In this document: positions 37,446-46,787 of the stretch, one piece after another
Layout of the letters: each line of letters opens with the position of its first letter
Numbering within the stretch: the first letter of the stretch is position 1
Source: Luminiphilus sp051201685
GTDB lineage: Bacteria > Pseudomonadota > Gammaproteobacteria > Pseudomonadales > Halieaceae
Assembly (NCBI RefSeq): GCF_051201685.1
Contig: NZ_CP179213.1
Span: 2,728,001 to 2,792,000 of the forward strand
Reading direction: 5' to 3'
DNA: 64,000 nucleotides
Notes under the pieces: model-generated
Database searches by the model: none
Told to the model about the DNA's origin: nothing
What the model saw: the letters and a program-made list of their open reading frames with translations, nothing else
Program-made: the position numbers and the translations under genes

Positions 37446-38066
37446 TCAGTGCAGAGGGAGTCGATTAACTATCAGGGCCAACTGCACACGGTCTCGAACT
37501 TGGAGTTTTTCAAATGTTGTGGTCAGGTGCGCTTTGATCGTTCGTTCGCCCAATCCAAGCTGCGACGCAATTTCTTTATTGTTAAAACCCTTGCCAACGG
37601 CCATCGCCACTTGATACTCGCGCTCGGTAAGTTGATCAAAACCCTCCGGCACTTCAGATGTTTTAACTGCACCTACAGTTAGTGCAGCCGTTGCAAAACG
37701 CTGTACCAGCTCAGGTGGCACCCAATACCCCCCGGAAGCGACAGCCTGTGCCACCTCAACAAACTGCTCAGGTACAGATTCGGCATGACAATAGCCTTTC
37801 ACGCCTGTGGCTAAAACACTAAAAGCCTCCGATTCGCTGGGTGTCGCACTGAGCACCACAACCGGCGCAGATTCTTTCGCTAGAATCCCCGATGCTTTTA
37901 ACAGTTCAGAGTCGCTGAGGCCTAGGCTGTCTAGCCAACACACAGCTGCACGATTATGCGCTTGCACCATGTAGGCTTTAACCGAGTTAAATAGCGTTAA
38001 ATCTGGAAATGCTCGGTACCATCGTTGAGATGGCATTTCGCTGGCGGTTATGAAGACATGTTTCAA
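37446..38066 (-). CDS. LuxR-type regulator with a degenerate receiver domain
   Basis: A 206-residue transcription factor. The C-terminal LuxR/GerE helix-turn-helix (about 143-203) reads LTEREYQVAMAVGKGFNNKEIASQLGLGERTIKAHL, split across the usual four helices. The N-terminal 120 residues fold like a receiver (ending GYWVPPEL), but the acidic pair after the first strand is missing (FITASE) and the conserved Lys is lost (GYCHA), so normal phosphorylation is unlikely. CsgD and VpsT, regulators of biofilm matrix, have the same build, and VpsT binds c-di-GMP; whether this one does is unknown. Its start overlaps the stop of the fusion-protein gene by four bases, and the adhesin gene follows, so it is probably the local regulator of the adhesin. 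Confidence 0.85.
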   Translation of the reverse strand: MKHVFITASEMPSQRWYRAFPDLTLFNSVKAYMVQAHNRAAVCWLDSLGLSDSELLKASGILAKESAPVVVLSATPSESEAFSVLATGVKGYCHAESVPEQFVEVAQAVASGGYWVPPELVQRFATAALTVGAVKTSEVPEGFDQLTEREYQVAMAVGKGFNNKEIASQLGLGERTIKAHLTTTFEKLQVRDRVQLALIVNRLPLH

Positions 38067-39940
38067 CGCTCCGACAACGACCTCTGCTGCGCTCTTAGAA
38101 CGGGCTTCATTAAATAGGCCATCACTGTCTTTTTCCCGGTCAAAATATCCACTTCCACTGTCATTCCGGGAATGATCGGTTTGTTTTCACCAAAATCAAC
38201 GGTGGCTGTACGCACCGCAATCTCATAGTAAGCGTTACCTTCCTCATCAAGAACAGTGTCGGCGCCAATTTGTTCAACCTCGCCCTCAAGGCCGCCATAT
38301 ACGACAAAATCGTAGGCTGTTACCTTGACGTTGGCTTTCTGGCCAGGGGCCATAAAGGCAATATCCTGAGGCCTGACACGTACCTCAACCAAAAGAGAGT
38401 CGTCGGAGGGTATCAACTCAACGATGTCACGCCCCGGCAAAACAATGCCACCCAAGGTGTTGTAATAAAGCTGCTTAACAGTGCCAGTCACCGGAGACAA
38501 CAAGCTGGTCTGCCGCACCCGATCCGAAAGCCCCGCACCAGCCTCAGTCAGTGCATTGATACGATTTACCGTATCCGCTAGCTGCTCCCGCACACCATTC
38601 TTAAACTCCAACTCTACCCCCGCCAACTTACCCTCAGCCTCCGAAATGGATGCACTAACACGGGACAGCTGCGCTCGGGTCTGCTTAAGCTCACCTTCCG
38701 CTTTGTTGACTTCTCGCTGCAGCCTCAAAACCTCTACCTGAGAAACTGCACCTGATTCGATCATCGGAGTCGTACGAGAAAGCTCTTCAGTAGCCAACTC
38801 CGATTCTCGACCAAGCTGTGCTCGGCGGACGCCCAACTCACGCAGCTCTTCCCGCCGCTGCTTAAGCTGCTGTCTTGCAATACCCTTCTGAACTTCTAAC
38901 TCTTCTAATCTATTGTCGAACAGTTGCTGCTCTTGATAAACGATGTCTGGTGTATCGCTGCGCATCTCTTCTGTGGGTTCAAAGGCCTCACCGTCTACCA
39001 TCGCTCGTAGCCGTGCGGCTCTCACGATTAGACCAGACCGCTCGGCCATATTCTCGCCAAGGCTTGACTGTGAGCGAGTTTGATCAAGCTTCAGAAGCAA
39101 ATCGCCTTGTCGCACGAGATCGCCCTCTCGAACAAGAATCTCAGTGATGACACCGCCATCTTGTGAGCCCAGAATTTGAACCTGCCGGCTGGGAATTACC
39201 TTACCTTGCCCCCGAGTGACAATATCGACTTCCGCCCAAGACGCCCATACAACAAGCATTAGCACCGATACAGCTATGGCATACAGCAGACGTCGGGCCT
39301 TCAGGGGCTCCTGCTCAAGCATGGCCTCTTCAGCCATTAACTCCCACACGGTCTGTTGCTCAGTAAGTGACTCTGTTGCTGAGCTTAGCTTTTGAGCCTC
39401 CTCCGACAACCCTTTAGGTTCGCGACCAGAATAGCCGAGGTCTGTTGGGAGGGGCTCCCAGTCATTTTGATCAATGACTTTTATGTGTGCGAGATCGGCC
39501 TCACGCCGAAGTTGGAAAAAATCACCCCCGGCCAGAAAAACGCTTGCCACTTCGCTGTGAATAATTGAACGATCAATATCTTGGGCAAGCCACTTTACCT
39601 CACAGAAGTGGGCCAAACTGGCCTCCCCCGCCTCGTAGTGGCAGCGTGACTCAATGCGTGCGACAGAAATAACATCGTCCTGCTCGCGACTAGCAACAAT
39701 GACAAGGTCTGCAACCGACAGCCAGTGAGTAAACGCCCAGGCGACCTGCACGTCAGCCGCGAGTACCTGCTCTTCGTAGCTGGGATTGAGTGTTTTGAGG
39801 GTGCTGCGCATGACCTCAATGTCATCAAGGTCACATAGATTTACGTCGCAGTGGGGGGCCGGCAAAAACAGTCTAGAGCCTTCTTGTGGCGGCTCGATAT
39901 CTTGGCCGTCTGTCCCAGGACGTAAAACCCAAATTGCCAT
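38063..39940 (-). CDS. lapC: Type I secretion membrane fusion protein (LapC/HlyD) with extra N-terminal PUA/EVE-like domain
   Basis: The periplasmic adaptor joining the ABC exporter to the outer-membrane channel. The HlyD part is normal: a membrane segment at about 217-235, a lipoyl half (VIPSRQVQILGSQDGGVI), long coiled coils (about 330-465), the second lipoyl half (LLSPVTGTVKQLYYNT) and a beta-barrel part ending PGMTVEVDILTGKK. The odd part is the first 155 residues in the cytoplasm. They begin MAIWVLRPGTDG and contain QVAWAFTHWLSVADLVIV and HFCEVKWLAQDIDRSII, a pattern I know from the PUA/EVE-like domain at the N terminus of Mrr-type restriction proteins. HlyD proteins are usually about 440-475 residues; this has 625. 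The start overlaps the stop of the exporter gene by one base. One frame runs without a break, so the fusion looks genuine. Confidence 0.88.
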   Translation of the reverse strand: MAIWVLRPGTDGQDIEPPQEGSRLFLPAPHCDVNLCDLDDIEVMRSTLKTLNPSYEEQVLAADVQVAWAFTHWLSVADLVIVASREQDDVISVARIESRCHYEAGEASLAHFCEVKWLAQDIDRSIIHSEVASVFLAGGDFFQLRREADLAHIKVIDQNDWEPLPTDLGYSGREPKGLSEEAQKLSSATESLTEQQTVWELMAEEAMLEQEPLKARRLLYAIAVSVLMLVVWASWAEVDIVTRGQGKVIPSRQVQILGSQDGGVITEILVREGDLVRQGDLLLKLDQTRSQSSLGENMAERSGLIVRAARLRAMVDGEAFEPTEEMRSDTPDIVYQEQQLFDNRLEELEVQKGIARQQLKQRREELRELGVRRAQLGRESELATEELSRTTPMIESGAVSQVEVLRLQREVNKAEGELKQTRAQLSRVSASISEAEGKLAGVELEFKNGVREQLADTVNRINALTEAGAGLSDRVRQTSLLSPVTGTVKQLYYNTLGGIVLPGRDIVELIPSDDSLLVEVRVRPQDIAFMAPGQKANVKVTAYDFVVYGGLEGEVEQIGADTVLDEEGNAYYEIAVRTATVDFGENKPIIPGMTVEVDILTGKKTVMAYLMKPVLRAQQRSLSER

Positions 39941-42063
39941 TAGCGCGCCCGCCCTATCTTGCCTTGCTTGAGTGCGTCCAAGACAGTCTCCCTAGCGCCA
40001 TCCGCGACGATGCGCCCACCATCTATGACGATAATCCGATCAACGAGCTCCAACAGAGCATTGCGATGCGTCACGAGTAATAAGGTGCGTCCCGGTAAAT
40101 AAGCTGTGAGTTCTTTTTTGATCACTGCCTCAGTCGTGTTATCCATCGACCCCGTAGGTTCATCGAAAAACAAGATTCCCGGCGTATGTACCAAACTGCG
40201 TGCCAGAGCAATACAACGACGCTGTCCCCCAGAAACGGAATCACCGCGCTCGCTTATGGGCATATCAAAGCCTCGAGGATGGCGATTAACAAAATCAATA
40301 AGGGCCGCTTGCTGGGCAGCGCGCACCAAGCTTGAATCCTCTATACCACGGTGCGCCAAAGTCAAATTTTCCCGCAGCGTACCGTGGAACAACGTGACGT
40401 CCTGTGGGACATAGCCCACGGCGTTTCGATACTCAGCGGGATCAAGCTGCCTGAGATCAATGCCGTCAATGAGAACCGCGCCTTCCGTTGGCTCATAAAG
40501 CCCCATTGCGAGTTTGGTAAGCGTCGACTTCCCTGAACCCACACGGCCTACAATCGCGACATGCTCCCCCGCCTTAATGCTAAAAGAAATGCCCGACACT
40601 GAAGCAGTTTCGCTGCCAGGATATGCAAAGGACACGTTGTTAAACGTCACATCGCCACGGAAACTATCTCGGGAAACAAACGCACCGCCGTCACGCCGTT
40701 CGGCCGGCATTTCAAACAAACCGTTTAAGGTATCTAGTGCCATCCGAGCATTGTGAGCCTGAGTGATCAGCCCCGCGACCTGCCCAAAGGGCTGCATGGC
40801 TCGCCTTGACAGCATCGACCCGGCAATTAAACCACCCATCGTCAATTGTCCCTCTGAAATGAGGAAAACCCCAACAATGATCACGCCGACTGTGACCAAT
40901 TGCTGAGCGAACATTGTGAAATGCGTGACAGATAAAGTCGCCAACCTTAGGTCTACGCCAACACCCGCGAGAAACCGCGTGGTTTCCTCCCACTTACGCT
41001 GCATGACTGATTCTGCGCCAAGCGCTTTTAAAGTATCGAGTCCCGTTAATGACTCAATGAGTGTCGCATTTCGCTGGGCCCCCGCTTGATACGTTGACTC
41101 GGTAAGGCGCTGCAACCTCCCTCTGGCAAATAACGCGTAGACCAAAATGGCGGCGACTCCCAATAAAACGGGAATCAACAGTGGCCACGCAATCCAGGCT
41201 ATAACGGCTAAAAATAAAACCGAAAATGGCAGGTCGACAATGGTAGTGATCGTCGTTGAAGTGATGAAGTCCCGAAGGGTCTCAAAAGACCTCAGGTTAA
41301 CGGCAAAGGAACCAACGGATGCAGGTCGGTACTCCAATCGCATACCTAGGGTGCGCTCCATGATTTTCGCAGACAACTCAACATCAACCCGACGGCTCGC
41401 GAGATCGAGAAAATGCCCTCGCATTGATTTCAGCACCATATCGGCGACCAATACGATAACCACACCCGTCGCAAGCACCCATAACGTATCAAAAGCGGCG
41501 TTTGGTACGACTCGGTCGTACACATTCATCATGAAAATGGGAACGGCTAAAGCAAATAAATTAATAAAAAATGCTGCAACGAGAACGTCCTTGTAAACAG
41601 GCATATTCTCGCGGATTGCCGACCAGAACCAATGACCATCGCGATTGGTGTCGCTAGAGTCCACGCGGCTGTCAAAACGAAACTTGGGGCGCGCCAGCAA
41701 AGCAAAGCCTGAGAACTTGGCCTCTAAATCTGCGTGTGCTTCCTCGACAACCGAGTCAACGAGACGTGGATAAATCACCTCAACAGCGCCGCCCTTAGTT
41801 GGGCCCAGATAAACACACGCATCGCCGTCCTCAAGCAGCAAAATGGCCGGGCAGACGGAATCTGGAATGTCTTTGATCGCGATTTTGCGCAGGCGACTGT
41901 TCAGCCCAACCTTTTTTGCCGCACGCTGCAGAAAGCTGGCTGTGATTCCCGCTTCTGTTAGCGGTAAACCAGCACTAAGCGACTCTGGAGTAGCTGGGAG
42001 GCCGTGGTGCCTGGCCAAAATGACTAAACATGCAAGCAGCACGTCGTCTTCGACACTCCCCAT
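39940..42063 (-). CDS. lapB: Type I secretion ABC exporter (LapB-like) with degenerate C39 domain
   Basis: The inner-membrane ATPase of a type I secretion system. Residues 1-130 form a C39-like domain without the catalytic Cys (VLLACLVILARHHG, where peptidases have CGLACL), as in exporters of RTX and LapA-type proteins. The six-helix transmembrane domain spans about 160-440. The nucleotide-binding domain has Walker A GRVGSGKST, signature SGGQRR and Walker B ILFFDEPT, and ends near 700. The length of 707 is typical. It is followed directly by the fusion protein, the LuxR-type regulator and the adhesin, its clear cargo. The outer-membrane partner is probably the TolC-SPOR protein at 17509-19395. 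Confidence 0.93.
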   Translation of the reverse strand: MGSVEDDVLLACLVILARHHGLPATPESLSAGLPLTEAGITASFLQRAAKKVGLNSRLRKIAIKDIPDSVCPAILLLEDGDACVYLGPTKGGAVEVIYPRLVDSVVEEAHADLEAKFSGFALLARPKFRFDSRVDSSDTNRDGHWFWSAIRENMPVYKDVLVAAFFINLFALAVPIFMMNVYDRVVPNAAFDTLWVLATGVVIVLVADMVLKSMRGHFLDLASRRVDVELSAKIMERTLGMRLEYRPASVGSFAVNLRSFETLRDFITSTTITTIVDLPFSVLFLAVIAWIAWPLLIPVLLGVAAILVYALFARGRLQRLTESTYQAGAQRNATLIESLTGLDTLKALGAESVMQRKWEETTRFLAGVGVDLRLATLSVTHFTMFAQQLVTVGVIIVGVFLISEGQLTMGGLIAGSMLSRRAMQPFGQVAGLITQAHNARMALDTLNGLFEMPAERRDGGAFVSRDSFRGDVTFNNVSFAYPGSETASVSGISFSIKAGEHVAIVGRVGSGKSTLTKLAMGLYEPTEGAVLIDGIDLRQLDPAEYRNAVGYVPQDVTLFHGTLRENLTLAHRGIEDSSLVRAAQQAALIDFVNRHPRGFDMPISERGDSVSGGQRRCIALARSLVHTPGILFFDEPTGSMDNTTEAVIKKELTAYLPGRTLLLVTHRNALLELVDRIIVIDGGRIVADGARETVLDALKQGKIGRAR

Positions 42064-42206
42064 GAACCCCCCACTTCGTTGAATAAGCTAAATCGCGTTG
42101 CCCACAGGGTATGACAGTAGTTTGTAAGGATGCAATGCACCCCATTAGGTTCAGAGTCCGGACATTTGCCCTTCTTCAAATTTGGAACACCCTCGTTTTC
42201 TTCGGC

Positions 42207-43238
42207 TCAGAAGCGAGAGCGTTCCGTTAAACGCGCGTGGGTAAAAAACAAAACTGCCGTAAGCAAAACAACGGCACCGCCTTGGTGTGCAGCCGCTATG
42301 GGCACTGCCACGTGAGTCAGCAAGGTGGAAACACCTAACGTTACCTGACATACCAACGCGAGAGACAATGCCACCGCGCCCCACTTCACACGGGGATCCG
42401 AGCTTCCTCGAAAGTTAGTGATGGCGATACTGGCCACTAGCAAAACGAGTCCGTAAGCAAATAAACGGTGGTTGAACTGGATTGTTGTCACCTGCTCGAA
42501 AGCGGAAATCCATCCCTCGGCATAAATCGAGGGTGGTATCAGGTGGTCCCCCATCAGGGGCCAAGTGGGATAACTGTACCCCGCGTCGGTTCCAGCCACG
42601 AACCCACCACTCAATATCATCAGGTACACCAAGGCGGCGAGTGCATAAAATTTTACCGAGTGTCCACCCACTATTTGACGGTGGGGAGAGGTTATCTGCA
42701 GAATAAGCCAAACCATGTAGCCGTAAACCAGCACAGCGAGCCCTAAATGTGCTGTCAATCGATACTGTGATACATCGGGTCGATCGACCAGCCCGCTCTT
42801 CACCATATACCAGCCCAGTAACCCCTGGCAGCCACCGAGCACGAACAGCAAAAGCAGCTTAGGCTTTAAAGGCCGTCGTACCATTCCCCTCACCATGAAA
42901 AACACCATCGGAAACAGGTACAGCACGCCGATTAAACGCCCGAGGACGCGATGCAAATACTCATACATGAAAATGACCTTGAAACCTGCCAGATCCATGT
43001 CGTAGTTAACTTTTTGGTATTCGGGGAACTGCTGGTACTTGGTGAAAGCCAAATCCCAGTCAGCGGCAGTTAGCGGAGGAATGGCGCCCATAATAGGCTG
43101 CCATTCCACCATCGACAATCCCGAGTCCGTCAACCTCGTAACCCCACCCAAGAGAATCATTCCGAAAATAACAACCGCGCAGACGGTGAGCCAGCGAGCA
43201 ATCCAGCGATCGCTGTTGTCAGTAACATGTGGGTACAC
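42207..43238 (-). CDS. ctaA: Heme A synthase (COX15/CtaA)
   Basis: An inner-membrane enzyme that oxidises heme O to heme A for aa3-type cytochrome oxidases. The 343-residue chain has eight hydrophobic segments. Family signatures are LLGGVTRLTDSGLSMVEWQPI near residue 30, with its conserved Glu, YEYLHRVLGR near 95 and QFNHRLFAYG near 255, which carry heme-ligand His residues, and AHQGGAV near 325. It is of the COX15 type common in proteobacteria. Cytochrome oxidase genes are not next to it in this window. It is divergent from uup across 92 bases. It supports an aerobic lifestyle. Confidence 0.92.
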   Translation of the reverse strand: MYPHVTDNSDRWIARWLTVCAVVIFGMILLGGVTRLTDSGLSMVEWQPIMGAIPPLTAADWDLAFTKYQQFPEYQKVNYDMDLAGFKVIFMYEYLHRVLGRLIGVLYLFPMVFFMVRGMVRRPLKPKLLLLFVLGGCQGLLGWYMVKSGLVDRPDVSQYRLTAHLGLAVLVYGYMVWLILQITSPHRQIVGGHSVKFYALAALVYLMILSGGFVAGTDAGYSYPTWPLMGDHLIPPSIYAEGWISAFEQVTTIQFNHRLFAYGLVLLVASIAITNFRGSSDPRVKWGAVALSLALVCQVTLGVSTLLTHVAVPIAAAHQGGAVVLLTAVLFFTHARLTERSRF

Positions 43239-43330
43239 GATTTTCTCCTTTGTGAGGCGCCTATTTTAACCGATTCGGAGACTGGAATGGGATGGCGTAC
43301 ACTGCCCGCCCCTAAATTCGGAACAACACT

Positions 43331-45220
43331 ATGCCCCTGCTGCGCCTTGACGAGGTAGAACTCCACTTTGGCAGTCATGTCATCCTTGATCGCGTAAGTT
43401 TAAATTTGGATCAGGGACAGCGCGTTGGCTTGCTTGGCCGCAACGGTGCTGGCAAAACCACGCTGTTCAAAATTTTGGCGGGAGAACTGGCTCCGGATGG
43501 CGGCGAGCGGTGGCTAAACCCCGGAGCCCGTTTAGCAAGGCTCGAGCAGGAACTGCCCGATGGTGAGGATGTTACGGTTTACGACGTGGTCGCCGGGGGC
43601 CTGGAAGCCGCAGGTCAATTATTAGCGCGATACCACCAAATTATTGCCTCTGGATCTGAAGCCGACATGGATGAACTGGCTAACATTCAACAGGCATTAG
43701 AAGCCGAGGACGGTTGGCAGTTACAGCAGCGCGTTGAAACAGTAATTTCTCAGCTGGGCTTGCCTACGGACACGTCGATGGCAGCCCTCTCTGGCGGCTG
43801 GCGTCGCAGGGTTTCCCTCGCAAGAGCACTGGTGACCCAACCTGACATCCTGCTTCTCGACGAGCCCACGAACCATCTCGACATACCAACGATAGAGTGG
43901 CTGGAAAGCCATCTCAAGAATTTTAGAGGCGCATTAGTCGTCATCAGTCACGACCGGCGTTTCTTACAAAACTGTGTGACCAGCATGGCTGAGTTGGAAC
44001 GCGGGCACTTGTCTTTGTGGCAGGGCGACTACAGAGGTTTCCTGCAGTTTAGAGAGCAAGAGCTCGCCTCAGAAGCCAAAGCCAATGCCCTATTTGACAA
44101 AAAATTGGCTGAAGAAGAAGTCTGGATTCGGCAAGGAATTAAGGCGCGACGGACACGCAATGAAGGCCGTGTACGGGCTTTAGAGGCGTTACGAGAGGAA
44201 CGCTCCCAGCGCAGAGCGCGGCAGGGAACTGCCAGTTTTAGTGTGGAAGACGCTAGGGCTTCAGGAAAACTGGTCACCGAGCTAAAGGAGGTCAGTTTTT
44301 CCTGGGGGTCTCGCCCCGTCGTTGATCGATTTTCAACCATCATCCAACGCGGCGACCGCGTGGGCATCGTTGGCCGAAATGGTATTGGCAAGACGACACT
44401 GGTGAAACTCTTGCTCGGCGAGCTGCAACCCGACAGCGGCGCTGTTCAGGTGGGCACACGACTTGAAGTCGCGTACTCAGATCAATTGAGAGGCCAGCTC
44501 GACCCCGAGGCCAACCTGATCGATAACATTTGCGGTGGGCAAGAGTTTATTGAAATCAATGGTCGCAGGCGGCATGCGATCAGTTATCTCGGTGATTTTT
44601 TGTTCACCCCAGAACGGGTCCGCACTCCCGTTAAAGCCCTGTCAGGGGGCGAGCGTAATCGCGCCATTCTCGCGAGGCTTTTTACCCGTCCCGCAAACTT
44701 GCTCGTGCTGGACGAACCCACGAATGATTTAGATATAGAAACCCTCGAGCTCCTCGAAGAAATATTGGCAGATTTTAAGGGAACACTCCTGCTCGTTAGT
44801 CACGATCGTGACTTTATGGATAGCGTCGTCACCAGCCTCCTTGTGATGGGCGAGGACGGCACAATCGAAGAGCAGGCGGGAGGCTACAGTGATTGGGAGG
44901 CACGAGGTGGGCGACTGACCGCCGAAGCCGTGACTGACAGCACACCACTCACTTCTAGAAAAATTACCGTCATTGATCCAGAGGAAACCCAAAAGAAACC
45001 CCAAAGAAAGCTGAGTTACAAAGAACAGCGCGAATTAGAAGGCCTCCCGGGCCACATTGAAGACCTAGAAGGGCAGCAAGCCGAACTTGAGCTGCAGATC
45101 GCGGCGCCTGACTTTTATCAGCAACCCCCAGACATTGTCCGTAAGCGGCTAGACGATCTTGAACAGCTCAATCGCAATCTTGAAACTGCGATTGAGCGCT
45201 GGTCAGAGCTGGAAGGCTAA
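43331..45220 (+). CDS. uup: ABC-F family ATPase Uup
   Basis: A soluble protein with two ATP-binding cassettes and no membrane domain, of the ABC-F type that acts on the ribosome; Uup has also been linked to ribosome rescue and to transposon excision. Walker A motifs are GRNGAGKTT (about residues 36-44) and GRNGIGKTT (about 348-356); signatures are LSGGWRRR and LSGGERNR; each Walker B ends in LLDEPTNHLD or VLDEPTNDLD. A charged linker between the cassettes and a coiled-coil C-terminal domain (about 560-629, YKEQRELEGLPGHIEDLE) mark it as Uup rather than EttA or YheS. Length 629 matches E. coli Uup (635). It converges on the aminotransferase gene. Confidence 0.92.
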   Translation: MPLLRLDEVELHFGSHVILDRVSLNLDQGQRVGLLGRNGAGKTTLFKILAGELAPDGGERWLNPGARLARLEQELPDGEDVTVYDVVAGGLEAAGQLLARYHQIIASGSEADMDELANIQQALEAEDGWQLQQRVETVISQLGLPTDTSMAALSGGWRRRVSLARALVTQPDILLLDEPTNHLDIPTIEWLESHLKNFRGALVVISHDRRFLQNCVTSMAELERGHLSLWQGDYRGFLQFREQELASEAKANALFDKKLAEEEVWIRQGIKARRTRNEGRVRALEALREERSQRRARQGTASFSVEDARASGKLVTELKEVSFSWGSRPVVDRFSTIIQRGDRVGIVGRNGIGKTTLVKLLLGELQPDSGAVQVGTRLEVAYSDQLRGQLDPEANLIDNICGGQEFIEINGRRRHAISYLGDFLFTPERVRTPVKALSGGERNRAILARLFTRPANLLVLDEPTNDLDIETLELLEEILADFKGTLLLVSHDRDFMDSVVTSLLVMGEDGTIEEQAGGYSDWEARGGRLTAEAVTDSTPLTSRKITVIDPEETQKKPQRKLSYKEQRELEGLPGHIEDLEGQQAELELQIAAPDFYQQPPDIVRKRLDDLEQLNRNLETAIERWSELEG

Positions 45221-45246
45221 ATCGTGCACGGGTGCACTATCGGCGT

Positions 45247-46434
45247 TTAAAGGACCGAGGTCACCGCAGCCACCACACGGTCCATGTTTCCAGCATTTAA
45301 GCTGGCAATGTTAATGCGCGATGAGTTAAGCATATAAAGGCCGTGCTCGGATCTCACCTGCTTTGCTTGCTCCTCAGATAGCCCCAAGAAAGAAAACATG
45401 CCCTTTTCTTTAGCGATAAAACCGAAATCTCGTCCCGTAGCGTTTTCAAGCCGCTTTTGGAACTCCAAGCGTAGCCCGTTGATGCGCACACACATTGCGG
45501 TCAACTCGGCTTCCCAATCAGCTCGCAAAACGGGATCACCCAGAACGCGCCCGGCCAGAAGTGCACCATGAGCGGGAGGCATCGAATAAATACGTCGGGC
45601 TGCCGCTTTTGCCTGACTGACAGTAGCCTCGGCCGTGCGGCTGTTGGGACCCACAAAAATAGCCATTCCAGTGCGCTCTCGATACAAGCCCATGTTTTTT
45701 GACAACGAGGCTGCTACGACCACCTCCGGAACCTGTTCTATTAGGCAACGCAAACCGTAGACGTCGGTATCAAGACCTTCACCAAACCCTTGATACGCCA
45801 AATCCACCATAGGGGTAAAACCCTGACTCGCGGCCATGCCAGCAATCTCGCGCCATTGCTCAGGTGTAAGGTCCGCGCCACTGGGGTTGTGACAACAGCC
45901 ATGCAGCAGAACAATATCCCCCGTCCCCGCAGCAGCGAGATCATCGGTCATGGCGGCGAAATCCACACCGTGGGTCGCAGGGTCGTAGTATCGGTATTGG
46001 CCCAACTCCAACCCACTGCTGGTAATCAGTGGCACATGCACTGGCCAGGTAGGATCACTCACCCAAACTTTACCTTTGGTTCCCGATGCTTTGAGAACTT
46101 CCGCACCCAACCGAACGGCGCCGCATCCACCGGGCGCCTGAACCGCCCCTACATTGCCTGACCGAACTCCCAGCGCATCACTGCCTACAACCAGCTCAAC
46201 CAAACCTTCGATAAATTGAGGGTCCCCTTGAGGGGGAATATAGGACTTCGTCTGTTCCTCATCGACAAGTTGGCGCTGCGCCAGGCGAACTGCGTTAAAG
46301 ACGGGGCAATTTCCTGACTCGTCCATGTAGATACCGATAGTCAGGTCTACCTTGTCAGGGTTTGGGTCAGCTCGGCACTCTGCAGCCAGGCCGAGTATAG
46401 AATCTGGCGGCAATAGGGGTAATTCTTCAAACAT
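45247..46434 (-). CDS. Aspartate/aromatic amino acid aminotransferase (class I)
   Basis: A PLP-dependent aminotransferase of the AspC/TyrB group, 395 residues, cytoplasmic. It starts MFEELPLLPPDSILGL as the family does. The PLP Lys is in AASLSKNMGLYRERTG (near residue 245), the substrate Asn/Asp region is HGCCHNPSGADLT, and the C-terminal SSRINIASLN contains the carboxylate-binding Arg. It would move amino groups between glutamate and oxaloacetate or aromatic keto acids; which is preferred cannot be read. It stands alone, converging on uup with 26 bases between. Confidence 0.92.
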   Translation of the reverse strand: MFEELPLLPPDSILGLAAECRADPNPDKVDLTIGIYMDESGNCPVFNAVRLAQRQLVDEEQTKSYIPPQGDPQFIEGLVELVVGSDALGVRSGNVGAVQAPGGCGAVRLGAEVLKASGTKGKVWVSDPTWPVHVPLITSSGLELGQYRYYDPATHGVDFAAMTDDLAAAGTGDIVLLHGCCHNPSGADLTPEQWREIAGMAASQGFTPMVDLAYQGFGEGLDTDVYGLRCLIEQVPEVVVAASLSKNMGLYRERTGMAIFVGPNSRTAEATVSQAKAAARRIYSMPPAHGALLAGRVLGDPVLRADWEAELTAMCVRINGLRLEFQKRLENATGRDFGFIAKEKGMFSFLGLSEEQAKQVRSEHGLYMLNSSRINIASLNAGNMDRVVAAVTSVL

Positions 46435-46787
46435 AACGATTTCTCAAGATTCATTAGCGAGCGGTGATGGATTATGGATCAGCAGCAACCTCGCTGCCAA
46501 CCGCCGGTTGATATCCTCGAGATCCATAGACAAATGCACGGGACAGGGGCCCCTTTTGGAAGTTTGGTTAAGCCTTTATATACCGGCGAGCAAAAACACA
46601 GCTGGTGATCTATTGAATTCAGAGAGATAACAGACCTAAATTAGCCTCGTGTAAGTAGGAATCAGGCCTCTGGTTTGCAACCAGATCTCCCCCGGCCTGC
46701 TGTGACAACACGAAATACCAAAAGCTTTACCGCCAAACAGCCCGTTCAAGTATTAGACTTGCGGTTTTTCGCAGGGACAAACCAAAA
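46435..46787. other. Divergent gap between aminotransferase and cmoB
   Basis: These 353 bases should hold the promoters of both neighbours. A hairpin-like dyad lies at 46669-46685. No gene, tRNA or terminator was recognised. Confidence 0.5.
46669..46685. promoter_or_regulatory. Inverted repeat upstream of cmoB
   Basis: TCTGGTT and AACCAGA flank TGC, a perfect 7-base dyad 102 bases before the cmoB start. No T run follows, so an operator or a 5'-leader hairpin is possible. Function unknown. Confidence 0.35.

Noticed and set aside
39940..40330. Active C39 bacteriocin-processing peptidase in the exporter
   Set aside because: This stretch is the ATPase end of the exporter gene; its N-terminal C39-like domain (near 41670-42063) lacks the catalytic Cys, so it is a non-cleaving domain.
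45224..45237. GTGCAC dyad between uup and the aminotransferase gene
   Set aside because: Short stem without T run; chance occurrence is likely.
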